A DNA stretch of 45,376 nt. It comes from Priestia flexa NBRC 15715 (GTDB lineage: Bacteria; Bacillota; Bacilli; Bacillales; Bacillaceae_H). The first letter of the stretch is position 1. Each line of letters opens with the position of its first letter. Positions 1-8,245 of this stretch are shown piece after piece. Made by a program: the position numbers and the translations under genes. The notes under the pieces were generated by a model. The model saw only the letters and a program-made list of their open reading frames with translations. It ran no database searches and was not told the DNA's origin. Location: contig NZ_BCVD01000013.1 in the NCBI RefSeq assembly GCF_001591565.1, positions 1 through 45,376 on the forward strand, written 5' to 3'.

Positions 1-38
1 TTTTATAAAGTAATGGTAGAGAAGGTGACAAAAAAACA

Positions 39-55
39 TGTTATGTTTTCTGACA
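39..55 (+). promoter_or_regulatory. GlnR/TnrA-type nitrogen-control box upstream of eutA
   Basis: TGTTATGTTTTCTGACA fits TGTNAN7TNACA exactly and differs from the extended 17-bp Bacillus GlnR/TnrA consensus at one inner base. Its centre (47) lies about 48 bp upstream of a TSS expected from a weak -10-like TTTAAG at 83-88, which is the usual spacing for TnrA activation. A perfect 7-3-7 dyad (33-49) overlaps it. The sequence match is direct; the regulator is inferred. Confidence 0.65.
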
Positions 56-122
56 TCTTTGCTGTCGAATTCATTTATTTAGTTTAAGGTTAACATAACG
101 TAACGAATTAAAGGATGATGAT

Positions 123-1538
123 ATGACAACACGGTGGATTACAAGCATTGGGCTTGATATTGGAACAAGTACCACAAAGCTGATTGTAAGTGAACTTTTA
201 GTCAATCAGATCAACGGCGCCTTTTCGCTGCCTAGCTGTGATATTGTGGATCGAAAAGTTACTTATCAAAGTGAGATTTACACAACGCCTTTAAAAACAG
301 AGGTTGAAATTGATGTAGAAGCACTCAGTGAACTGCTTCAGGTAGAGTATCAAAAAGCAAACGTAGCACTTCAAGCCGTGGAATCGGGTGCGGTCATAAT
401 TACAGGAGAAACAGCCAGAAAAGAAAATGCAGAAAAAATTCTTCATTATTTAGCTAATCGAGCTGGAGACTTTGTCGTAGCAACAGCTGGTGCGGACTTA
501 GAAGGGATGTTGGCAGCGAAAGGTTCTGGTGCGGTTGCCCTGTCCGAGGAAACAGAAGGAGTCATCGCTAATGTTGACATCGGGGGAGGAACGGCTAACG
601 TTGCTCTTTGTGAAGATGGAAAAGTTATTGGCGCGTTTACATTTCATATTGGAGGACGATTAGTCCGAATTCAAGAAGGTGGTCGTGTAGACTATATTTC
701 ACCGTTTTTACAACCTTTTTTAAAGGAATATCAATCTACTATGCAGGTTGGTAGAACGATAGATTTTGAACAAGCTGCGGTGCTAAGCGATCGCTTAGCA
801 GATGAACTTCTAAGCTTTCTAAAAGAACGTGACCGAGCATCGTCTGTGCTTCTTTTAGCCACTCTAAGTCAATCTTTACCAACCATTGAAAAAGTGCTTA
901 TTTCAGGTGGAATTGGAAAAATGATGAATGAACACTCTCCTACTACGCTAAAGGAAGCCGTGGCATTTGGTGACATTGGTCCACTTTTAGCAGCAAGCTT
1001 AAGGAAAAAAGGAGCAGAGGCAGCACCAGAAACAGCTCGAGCAACGGTCATTGGTGCAGGCATGCAAAATACAGAAATAAGCGGAGCAACAGTATACATA
1101 GCAGAAGATTGTTTGCCTCTAAAAAACATTCCAATTGTTAAAGTAGACGTAGAGAAAAATGGAGTGTGGAACGAACTGTCTTTTGTGAAAAGGCTACAAA
1201 GTACGCTATCTCAAGCGAACACCATATTCGATTGTGAAGGACAAGCTACAGCTATTGCGCTGCAAGCTTTTACTACCTGCACGTATACGATGCTTCAAGA
1301 GTTAGCAGAAGCTCTATACAAAAGCTATATGAACTTTTTCTCACAGGCGTCTTGCCTCATCGTTTTATGTGAGCAAGATTTAGCAAAAGCACTTGGACAA
1401 GCTATTCAAAAGCGTAACAAAGCATTGAAAGTCATAGTGCTTGATGGCATTGATTTTACGTATGGAGACTACATTGATATCGGCATGAAAACCGTTGGAG
1501 AAGCAGTCACTGTATCAGTAAAAACGTTAGCTTTTTAA
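123..1538 (+). CDS. eutA: Ethanolamine ammonia-lyase reactivating factor EutA
   Basis: A 471-residue cytoplasmic protein of the EutA reactivase family. It exchanges damaged cobalamin on ethanolamine ammonia-lyase for fresh adenosylcobalamin in an ATP-dependent reaction. The N-terminus has the actin/Hsp70-like phosphate loop GLDIGTSTTK (about residues 10-19), and a second phosphate motif, NVDIGGGTANVAL, lies near residue 150. The start has an AAAGGATGATG ribosome binding site. It is the first gene of an eutA-eutB-eutC-eat operon, 14 bp before eutB, which supports the role strongly. No microcompartment shell or eutD/E genes are near, so acetaldehyde must be handled elsewhere. Confidence 0.93.
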   Translation: MTTRWITSIGLDIGTSTTKLIVSELLVNQINGAFSLPSCDIVDRKVTYQSEIYTTPLKTEVEIDVEALSELLQVEYQKANVALQAVESGAVIITGETARKENAEKILHYLANRAGDFVVATAGADLEGMLAAKGSGAVALSEETEGVIANVDIGGGTANVALCEDGKVIGAFTFHIGGRLVRIQEGGRVDYISPFLQPFLKEYQSTMQVGRTIDFEQAAVLSDRLADELLSFLKERDRASSVLLLATLSQSLPTIEKVLISGGIGKMMNEHSPTTLKEAVAFGDIGPLLAASLRKKGAEAAPETARATVIGAGMQNTEISGATVYIAEDCLPLKNIPIVKVDVEKNGVWNELSFVKRLQSTLSQANTIFDCEGQATAIALQAFTTCTYTMLQELAEALYKSYMNFFSQASCLIVLCEQDLAKALGQAIQKRNKALKVIVLDGIDFTYGDYIDIGMKTVGEAVTVSVKTLAF

Positions 1539-1552
1539 AAGGAGATGAAAAG

Positions 1553-2938
1553 ATGATCAAGTCGTGCGCAGTATTAGGAGAACAATTTGTATTTAGAAGC
1601 TTAAAGGAAATTATGGCAAAGGCAAACGAAGCGCGTTCGGGAGATGAATTAGCGAGGATTGCAGCAAGCTCTATGAAAGAGCGAATGGCAGCTAAGCAAG
1701 TATTGGCAAACTTAATGCTAAAAGAAATTCGAGAATATCCAGTTTTAAGCCCTGAACAAGATGATGTATCAGCACTTATTGAAGAACAGGTACATGAAGA
1801 AATTTTTAAAGTAATTCAAAACTGGACGGTGGCGGACCTTCGCGAATATGTACTAGAAGATCAGCACGAAGGAGCGGACTTACTTTATATCGCCAAAGGA
1901 TTAACGAGCGAAATGATTGCAGCGGTCACTAAAATTATGTCAAATCTAGATTTAATTCAAGCCGCTTCTAAGATCGAAGTGAAAACAACTTGTCAGACAA
2001 CTATTGGTATGAAAGGAGTACTCGCATCACGAGCGCAGCCGAATCATCCCTCAGATAATTTAGCCGGCATGCGTGCGTCTTTATACGAAGCGCTCAGCTA
2101 TGGTATTGGCGATGCTGTTATCGGTATTAATCCTGTTATTGATACAACTGAAAATATTTATGCGCTTTTAAATGAAACAAAGTCAATTATTGATGAATTT
2201 CAAATTCCTACCCAAAACTGTGTCCTTGCACATGTGACCACTCAAATGCGTGCGATTGAAAAAGGCGCTTCAGCAGATTTGATCTTTCAAAGCTTAGCGG
2301 GAACGCAAGCAGGAAACGAATCGTTTGGTATTTCGCTTTCGATGCTAAAAGAAGCCACTGCATTGATTAATGAAAAAGGCACTGCGGTAGGTCCTCATCG
2401 CTGGTATTTCGAAACTGGTCAAGGCTCTGAGCTTTCTGCTGAAGCTCATTACGATATTGATCAAGTCACGCTTGAAGCAAGATGTTACGGCTTAGCACGT
2501 CAGTTTAACCCCTTTTTAGTCAACACGGTTGTTGGGTTTATCGGTCCAGAGTATTTATACGATAGTAAGCAAGTAACAAGAGCAGGGTTAGAAGATCATT
2601 TTATGGGGAAAATGCACGGCTTACCGATGGGAGTGGATGTGTGCTATACGAATCATATGAACGTTGATCAAAATGATATGGATAACTTAAGCATGCTGCT
2701 TGGCACAGCGGGCGTAAACTTTGTAATTGGTGTACCGATGGCTGACGACTGTATGCTAAACTATCAGTCGCTAAGCTATCATGATATCGCGACGGTTCGA
2801 CGAATTTTAAACCAAGGGCCGATTTCTATCTTTAAGCAGTGGTTAGAAGAGTATGGCATTATGGAAAACAATCGATTTACGTCCAAAGCAGGTGATCCAA
2901 CCATTTTTATGAACGGCGTGTTAGGAGGAATGAAGTAA
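1553..2938 (+). CDS. eutB: Ethanolamine ammonia-lyase heavy chain EutB
   Basis: The 461-residue catalytic large subunit of adenosylcobalamin-dependent ethanolamine ammonia-lyase (ethanolamine to acetaldehyde plus ammonia). Length is that of full EutB proteins. Family-typical stretches are visible, such as KTTCQTTIGMKG near residue 145, SRAQPNHPSDNLAGMRASLYEA near 160-180 and the GLPMGVDVCYTNH segment near 355-367. An AAAGGAGATG ribosome binding site precedes the ATG. The stop TAA shares its last base with the eutC ATG (TAATG), so translation of the two subunits is coupled, as expected for a stoichiometric complex. Confidence 0.96.
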   Translation: MIKSCAVLGEQFVFRSLKEIMAKANEARSGDELARIAASSMKERMAAKQVLANLMLKEIREYPVLSPEQDDVSALIEEQVHEEIFKVIQNWTVADLREYVLEDQHEGADLLYIAKGLTSEMIAAVTKIMSNLDLIQAASKIEVKTTCQTTIGMKGVLASRAQPNHPSDNLAGMRASLYEALSYGIGDAVIGINPVIDTTENIYALLNETKSIIDEFQIPTQNCVLAHVTTQMRAIEKGASADLIFQSLAGTQAGNESFGISLSMLKEATALINEKGTAVGPHRWYFETGQGSELSAEAHYDIDQVTLEARCYGLARQFNPFLVNTVVGFIGPEYLYDSKQVTRAGLEDHFMGKMHGLPMGVDVCYTNHMNVDQNDMDNLSMLLGTAGVNFVIGVPMADDCMLNYQSLSYHDIATVRRILNQGPISIFKQWLEEYGIMENNRFTSKAGDPTIFMNGVLGGMK

Positions 2939-3648
2939 TGAAAAATGAAAAAGAACAGCTGCTAGCTCGCTTAAAAGGTTTTACGCCAGCCCGAATTGGT
3001 GTAGGACGAACGGGAACAAGGCCGCTAACTTCTGATGTATTAGCTTTTCGAACAGATCATGCAGCTGCTGTTGATGCGGTGTACGGTGAAGTGGATTATA
3101 AATTATTGGAAGATTTAGAATTATTTTCGATTGATACAAAGAGTACGTCAAAAGAGCATTATCTAAAATTCCCTGACCAAGGGAGATTGCTTTCAGAGCT
3201 TGCAAAAGAACAATTAAAACGTAACTGCCGAAAGCAGCCAGACGTTCAAATTGTTGTTTCTGACGGATTGAGCGCAAATGCAATCGAAGCAAATATCCGC
3301 GATGTTTATCCAGCTTTGGTTGATTCATTGGATTCATATGACCTTAGTGTTGGGACTTCCTTCTTTGTAAAAGGAGGGAGGGTTGCATGCATGGATGATA
3401 TTGGTGATATTTTAGCTCCAAAAACACTCGTTTTACTTATTGGAGAACGACCTGGACTTGTCAGCGCAGAATCGATGAGCGCATACATGTGCTATCAGCC
3501 ACAAAAAGGAAAAAAAGAGTCCGACCGCATGGTGATTTCTAATATTCATCGTGGCGGCACTCCTCCGTTAGAAGCAGCTGCACATATCGGTACAATTATT
3601 TATCAAATGATCCAGCAGCAAACAAGCGGTGTTCACCTCGTTATTTAA
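2938..3648 (+). CDS. eutC: Ethanolamine ammonia-lyase light chain EutC
   Basis: The 236-residue small subunit that helps bind adenosylcobalamin. The core ARIGVGRTGTRPLT (about residues 18-31), QIVVSDGLSANAI (about 102-114), ALVLIGERPGL-like (about 163-173) and the ISNIHRGGTPPLEA segment near 200-214 are characteristic. It lacks the long N-terminal extension of enterobacterial EutC (about 295 residues), which is normal for Bacillus-type proteins. It overlaps the eutB stop by one base, and the ribosome binding site GGAGG lies inside the end of eutB. Confidence 0.95.
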   Translation: MKNEKEQLLARLKGFTPARIGVGRTGTRPLTSDVLAFRTDHAAAVDAVYGEVDYKLLEDLELFSIDTKSTSKEHYLKFPDQGRLLSELAKEQLKRNCRKQPDVQIVVSDGLSANAIEANIRDVYPALVDSLDSYDLSVGTSFFVKGGRVACMDDIGDILAPKTLVLLIGERPGLVSAESMSAYMCYQPQKGKKESDRMVISNIHRGGTPPLEAAAHIGTIIYQMIQQQTSGVHLVI

Positions 3649-3693
3649 TCGTTTTTATCAGTAAAAACAACATACATAAAAGGAGGAGTTAGA

Positions 3694-5058
3694 ATGGCGT
3701 TACAGAAACATCTAAAACCAATCCATCTTTGGGCTATTTCAGTAGGGATGGTTATTTCAGGACAATATTTTGGGTGGAACTATGGGTTTGAAGCAGGTGG
3801 GATTTTAGGACTTGCAGTTGCTACCTTAATCGTAACGATTTTCTATACAACTTTTATGTTTAGCTATGCCGAACTATCAACGTCAATTCCGCAAGCGGGT
3901 GGACCGTCAGCTTACGCAAGAAGAGCAACGGGTCCATTTGGAGGATTTATAGCTGGGATTGCCTGTTTACTTGAATTTGTGTTTGCACCGCCCGCTATTG
4001 CCGTTTCAACAGGTGCATATCTAAATTTTTTAATTCCATCGATTAATCCCGTATATGCAACCGTTGGTGTCTTTGCCTTCTTTATTCTCGTTAATTTAAT
4101 CGGCGTTAAAGAAGTAGCTTTAATTGAGCTAAGCGCTACGATTCTAGCACTTATTGGATTAGCAATCTTCTACGTGAGCGGACTGTCGCATATCGAAACA
4201 AGCAATCTATTTAATGAACAATCATTCTTAAACGGTCCTTCTGGTATTTTAGCTGCTATTCCGTTTGCCGTTTGGTTTTACTTGGCTATTGAAGGTGGAG
4301 CTATGGCTGCAGAAGAAGTTGAGAATCCACAAAAAAACATTCCCAAAGGGTTTATTGCTGCCATTATTACCCTAGCAACGGCTACTATTTTCACGCTATT
4401 TGTCACAGCGGGATTAGGTGGAGGAAGCGGTACCAGAGCTTCAGCAGATTATCCGCTTCCACAGGCGTTATCGCTTGTCTATGATGGAAATGCGCTTTCT
4501 ATTACAATTGCAATCATTGGCTTATTCGGGCTCATTGCAAGCTTAAATGGCATTATCATGGGTTTCTCTCGTCAAACGTATGCGCTAGCGCGAGAAGGGT
4601 ATTTTCCAAAATTTCTTGCAAAAACGAATAAAAAAGGTGTGCCAGTGGGAGGCCTGCTCATTCCGGGGGTAATCGGCGTGATTTGTGCAGGATCCGCGAC
4701 GTTTGCAAATGCACTTATTATTCTAGCCGTATTTGGTGCAATGACGATGTACTGCATTAGCTTAGTGTCACTCTTTATTTTACGAAAGAAAGAGCCAAAC
4801 TTAGTAAGACCGTTTAAAGTCAACTATCCTGCTGTTCCGATCATTGCGCTTTCGTTAGGCTTACTATGCTTATTTAGCATCGTGAAATACAGCGTCCTGA
4901 CAACGGATTTAATACTTTTTAACCGTTCGATTCCGCTCATTTATATTATTGTAGGAATCTTTGCTGCTTCAGTTGTTTATTATTTTGCATACCCAGCCAG
5001 GTTATTTAAAAAGGATCAGGGTGAAGTATATGGTGAAGAGGCAATTAAGGTGAAGTAA
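3694..5058 (+). CDS. eat: Ethanolamine permease, APC superfamily
   Basis: A 454-residue amino acid/polyamine/organocation transporter with about 12 membrane segments. The N-terminal stretch LKPIHLWAISVGMVISGQYF is typical of ethanolamine permeases (Eat/EutP type), and the EVENPQKNIPKG loop is an APC hallmark. It follows eutC by 45 bp with a strong AAAGGAGGAG site and no T-tracted terminator in between, only a weak AT-rich hairpin at 3651-3668. It is therefore read as the fourth gene of the operon, supplying substrate to EutBC. Substrate is assigned from family and context. Confidence 0.9.
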   Translation: MALQKHLKPIHLWAISVGMVISGQYFGWNYGFEAGGILGLAVATLIVTIFYTTFMFSYAELSTSIPQAGGPSAYARRATGPFGGFIAGIACLLEFVFAPPAIAVSTGAYLNFLIPSINPVYATVGVFAFFILVNLIGVKEVALIELSATILALIGLAIFYVSGLSHIETSNLFNEQSFLNGPSGILAAIPFAVWFYLAIEGGAMAAEEVENPQKNIPKGFIAAIITLATATIFTLFVTAGLGGGSGTRASADYPLPQALSLVYDGNALSITIAIIGLFGLIASLNGIIMGFSRQTYALAREGYFPKFLAKTNKKGVPVGGLLIPGVIGVICAGSATFANALIILAVFGAMTMYCISLVSLFILRKKEPNLVRPFKVNYPAVPIIALSLGLLCLFSIVKYSVLTTDLILFNRSIPLIYIIVGIFAASVVYYFAYPARLFKKDQGEVYGEEAIKVK

Positions 5059-5090
5059 TAAAAGATTCTTGTTAAAAAGATATGAGTAGA

Positions 5091-5124
5091 AAAGCTGAGA
5101 GTGTATGTATTCTCAGCTTTTTTC
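5091..5124 (+). terminator. Rho-independent terminator of the eut operon
   Basis: AAAAGCTGAGA and TCTCAGCTTTT pair around a 10-nt loop and are followed by a T run. It lies 32 bp after the eat stop. Confidence 0.9.
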
Positions 5125-5212
5125 TTTAGTCTATTAACATGTATTGTATACTGATAAAATAAGAAAGCGCTTTATTTATAGGTTGATAAAATCAAAAAAC
5201 GTGGAGGAGATT

Positions 5213-5851
5213 ATGGATCAGATTGTACGAGACGTAGCTAGCTTAATTAAGTGTAAGAATAAAAAGATGATAATTGGTATATCAGGTCACGGTGCATCTG
5301 GAAAAACAACATTTGCGAAGAAGCTTATCCACCTTCTTGGAGAGGACGAAGTTAATTATATCAATACGGATCCTTATATTGTTGATTCTAATCTTAGGAA
5401 GCAGACTCTCATAAGCTATGAATATAAGGGAGAACGACATGAGGGCAAGATAACGGCTTGTCATCCTTCTGCTCATCATCGGAATGCTTTAGAAAGAGAT
5501 GTTCAAATGATTAGAAGCTCATTTGATTTTTATACAATAGGAACACATTATTTAGAGAGTATTCTAATTTCTGCGCGGAAAAGAATAAGTATTATAGAAG
5601 GAATGAGTGTAGCCTTCACTAATTTGAATTTATATGATAGGACCATCTATCTATATACGAATGAAGAAACTGAGCTAATGAGACGAAGTGAACGCGATGT
5701 GTTTGAAAGAGGAATGGACCTCGATTATTTAAGGAGGACTCATCAAGAACGTAGAATTCAATATGATGTATTTATGCACGCGTATCACAGGGACTTTGAT
5801 ATTGTTATCAAAAACTCAAACGAGAATTTTATACTTGAAAAAAGCAAATAA
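5213..5851 (+). CDS. Uridine-kinase-like P-loop NTPase
   Basis: A 212-residue cytoplasmic protein of the uridine kinase/phosphoribulokinase-like superfamily. Walker A is GISGHGASGKTTF at about residues 23-35. An acidic NTDPY motif lies near 53 and a basic segment rich in Arg (RRSERDVFERG) near 165-176, as in small Bacillus uridine-kinase-like proteins. The ATG at 5213 is chosen because GGAGGAG sits 3-10 bases upstream with good spacing; an upstream TTG in frame has no ribosome binding site. Substrate cannot be told from sequence. It is a single gene between two terminators. Confidence 0.75.
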   Translation: MDQIVRDVASLIKCKNKKMIIGISGHGASGKTTFAKKLIHLLGEDEVNYINTDPYIVDSNLRKQTLISYEYKGERHEGKITACHPSAHHRNALERDVQMIRSSFDFYTIGTHYLESILISARKRISIIEGMSVAFTNLNLYDRTIYLYTNEETELMRRSERDVFERGMDLDYLRRTHQERRIQYDVFMHAYHRDFDIVIKNSNENFILEKSK

Positions 5852-5855
5852 AATC

Positions 5856-5889
5856 GAAAGAAGCACATGGTTATTCCAGTGCTTCTTTC
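5856..5889. terminator. Bidirectional terminator
   Basis: GAAAGAAGCAC and GTGCTTCTTTC form a perfect 11-bp stem between two convergent genes, ending 6 bases from the stop of the minus-strand gene. Confidence 0.8.
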
Positions 5890-5894
5890 AGCTG

Positions 5895-6941
5895 CTATTT
5901 AATACATTTCAATACCTCAGTATAGAAAGTATGTTTGTCATCCACGTTTAAAACAATTCGATCTATTTCTTTCGTTATTCCGTATGGTAAAGTTAGCGTT
6001 TGCTTTTGGTGGAGTTGAATTTCAAAGGTTGGCTTTTCTGGAACAAAGTCATTTAGCCTTGCATCGTATAAGTGAGCCTGCTCAGCCTTCGTGAACGTTT
6101 CAGCGCCGTCATACCATTTAATTTCCTTAATCGTAGCTAATGGAATGATGGCTCTTTTAGTCAAGCCTGTTTGTAAAATCAGCTCTTTTGTTGTTAAGAC
6201 ATACGGAGAAAGACGAATGGCTTGAATTTCGGCAATCATGAATACAATCCCGTATATATTTAGGAGTAAAAGAATCATTGAGAGAGCTGGGCTCCATTGA
6301 TGTAAAAAGTAATGGACACCGACTGTTTCTAACACAATAGCATGAATAATGACCAGGTTTAGAGCCACTCCATTTGCGCTTTTATGGTATGAAAATGAAC
6401 TGCCATTTACATGTACTTTCTTTTTAAATGAACAAGTGTAGTACAAGATGGAAAGGTCATGCAGCCACCAAGGTGATGTCTTTAAGTTGTGAAAGGTTGT
6501 CTCTAGGGCTTTTTCAAGGTTTATTGGGAAAAGAGCGTAGTTAGTAGCTTCTGCTAAATAAGAACGTTTCAACAAAGGTAGAATGCTTAGAAAGCGATAC
6601 AGATACAAGCATGCGCTTATTGTAAGTAGCCCTATAATTATAAAAATTAAGTAGGATGTCAATGAATAGTGTGTAAAGTAAGGCTTTGGAATCGCTATGT
6701 ATGCAAGGATAGAGAGTATGCTAATGACTCCAATGAAATGGTGGAGAGTAGGTTTTTGTCTAAAGATGAAAACATAAAGTAAGAGCGGGATAACCATTAA
6801 AAAGTCAAGCAAAGATCCAATGACTACTTCATTAGGGACAGGGCCGAACGCTGAAGTACGATAAACAATGAAGTTTGCACACATAATCAGTCCGATTAAA
6901 AGAAGAATCACATTTGTTCGTTTCATTATAAATAGATTCAT
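5895..6941 (-). CDS. Multi-pass membrane protein of unknown function
   Basis: A 348-residue protein. Roughly the first 130 residues hold four or five hydrophobic segments, two more follow near 195-240, and the last 100 residues form a soluble tail with PH-like character (LTTKELILQTGLTKRAIIPL followed by KEIKWYDGAE). That layout suggests a membrane-anchored bacterial PH-like protein, but I do not recognise a named family. The ATG at 6941 is preferred over an in-frame GTG at 6950 because AGAGGTG then has a 6-base spacing. It is monocistronic. Confidence 0.6.
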   Translation of the reverse strand: MNLFIMKRTNVILLLIGLIMCANFIVYRTSAFGPVPNEVVIGSLLDFLMVIPLLLYVFIFRQKPTLHHFIGVISILSILAYIAIPKPYFTHYSLTSYLIFIIIGLLTISACLYLYRFLSILPLLKRSYLAEATNYALFPINLEKALETTFHNLKTSPWWLHDLSILYYTCSFKKKVHVNGSSFSYHKSANGVALNLVIIHAIVLETVGVHYFLHQWSPALSMILLLLNIYGIVFMIAEIQAIRLSPYVLTTKELILQTGLTKRAIIPLATIKEIKWYDGAETFTKAEQAHLYDARLNDFVPEKPTFEIQLHQKQTLTLPYGITKEIDRIVLNVDDKHTFYTEVLKCIK

Positions 6942-7080
6942 TATTTTCACCTCTTCTTCATCATACCAGAAAAAACATAGATAAATTTTACAAAATAAGA
7001 AACTTTTTAAACTTGAAATTCGTATTACTAAATAAGAAAGAAAAAGATAAACAACGTGTGTTGAAAAGGGGAATAATGTA

Positions 7081-7962
7081 ATGAAACAAAAGCATATTAA
7101 AACAAAATTTCAAATCGAAGAGTTTGCTGAGTTTTTTTTAGCTGGTGAGTTTGCTATTATTTATCATCAATTAAGCGAAGAATTTCAGTTAGAAGTACCG
7201 TTCACAGACTTTTTACATATGAGCGAAGAGTTCAATCAAGGAGTTGAGAAATATAGCTTAGAAACACTTCTGTCAATCTCATCGTCTGTTCAACAATATA
7301 TCTGGATTGATAGTAAGGAGCGTAAAGGAATTAGCCTATTCGTTGAGGAGAATGGGACAATTGTTGGTTTGGAACTTCAGCTAATTGAACAACAAGCGAA
7401 CATATGCAAAACGTCGCGTACATATAGAATGCCAATTAACCAAGAATGGTTTGTACTATGGGGAGGTACAAACGCGCTGTTAAACTATCATTATCTAATT
7501 ATTTCACAGCGCTATGCGTATGACTTAGTTATTCACCGTGATGAAAGCACGTATAAAGAATATGGTGATGAACTAGAAGACTACTATGCATTTAACCAAA
7601 AAGTAGTTGCGCCGGCTGAAGGGAAGGTCGTTGCGGTAGTGGATGGGTTAAAAGATAACCCAATCGGTGATGTGGATACCGAACACCCAGCGGGGAACTA
7701 TGTGATAATTGACCACGGAAACAGCGAATATAGTTTATTAGCGCACTTTAAACAAGGGAGTATTTTAGTAAAAGAAGGAGATCTTGTTTATGAAGGGAAG
7801 TGGATTGGAAGCTGTGGAAATTCAGGTAATTCAACAGAGCCTCATATTCACTTTCAAGTTATGAATGGTCATAATCTCTTTACAAGCGAGTCGCTGCAAA
7901 TTCAGTTTAAAAATGGTATGGAACCAATTCGTGGCGACTACGTCATTCCAACTTTTAGCTGA
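7081..7962 (+). CDS. M23 (LytM-like) peptidase-domain protein, altered zinc site
   Basis: A 293-residue protein. An N-terminal DUF3887-like domain (about residues 10-110) is followed by an M23 fold: QRYAYD (143-148), VVAPAEGKVVAV, NYVIIDHGNSEYSLLAHF and the closing PHIHF motif (254-258). In active LytM-type enzymes the first metal ligands are H-x3-D. Here the histidine position is Arg144 while Asp148 and His255/His257 remain, so catalysis is uncertain. No signal peptide or membrane segment is seen, so export would need another route. It may be a degenerate peptidase or a binding module. Confidence 0.75.
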   Translation: MKQKHIKTKFQIEEFAEFFLAGEFAIIYHQLSEEFQLEVPFTDFLHMSEEFNQGVEKYSLETLLSISSSVQQYIWIDSKERKGISLFVEENGTIVGLELQLIEQQANICKTSRTYRMPINQEWFVLWGGTNALLNYHYLIISQRYAYDLVIHRDESTYKEYGDELEDYYAFNQKVVAPAEGKVVAVVDGLKDNPIGDVDTEHPAGNYVIIDHGNSEYSLLAHFKQGSILVKEGDLVYEGKWIGSCGNSGNSTEPHIHFQVMNGHNLFTSESLQIQFKNGMEPIRGDYVIPTFS

Positions 7963-8013
7963 AAGTGAACGAATAAAATAATCTAACATTATTACTTACG
8001 ATAATTGTTTGGA

Positions 8014-8043
8014 AAGGCCGTTATGTTATGACGGCTTTTTTTG
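8014..8043 (+). terminator. Rho-independent terminator
   Basis: A GCCGT/ACGGC stem with a 9-nt loop is followed by TTTTTTT, 50 bp after the M23-like gene. Confidence 0.75.
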
Positions 8044-8176
8044 TACAATCATTGAAACACGAAAACTCCTTCAAAAGAGTCATTATTTACACAGAGGTAG
8101 TAGTTCTTTTGTTGAAAATACACAAATAAAAAACTGAAAATTCATTCTTTTTCCGATGAATTAACAATAATCATCC

Positions 8177-8213
8177 TGTAAACTAAAAAAACTAGATGTT
8201 ATATTTTATAACA
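8177..8213 (+). promoter_or_regulatory. Promoter overlapped by a perfect GlnR/TnrA box
   Basis: TGTTATATTTTATAACA at 8197-8213 matches all fixed positions of the 17-bp GlnR/TnrA consensus and is nearly palindromic. The same bases hold an extended -10 (TG at 8197, TATATT at 8200-8205), with a weak -35-like TGTAAA 17 bp upstream at 8177. Because the box covers the core promoter and lies only 32 bp before the start codon, repression is more likely than activation. The match is direct; the mode is inferred. Confidence 0.7.
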
Positions 8214-8245
8214 CAAAAAGTTAGGTTTAGGAGGATGAGTAATAA

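Noticed and set aside
869-1129. Antisense open frame inside eutA
   Set aside because: It lies wholly inside a clearly coding, well-conserved gene, with no ribosome binding site or motif. The same holds for other antisense or out-of-frame ORFs inside melE, melA, the YeeE gene and others.
3651-3668. GTTTTTA-TCAG-TAAAAAC hairpin between eutC and eat as a terminator
   Set aside because: The stem is all A/T except one pair and has no T tract, so it is unlikely to end transcription.
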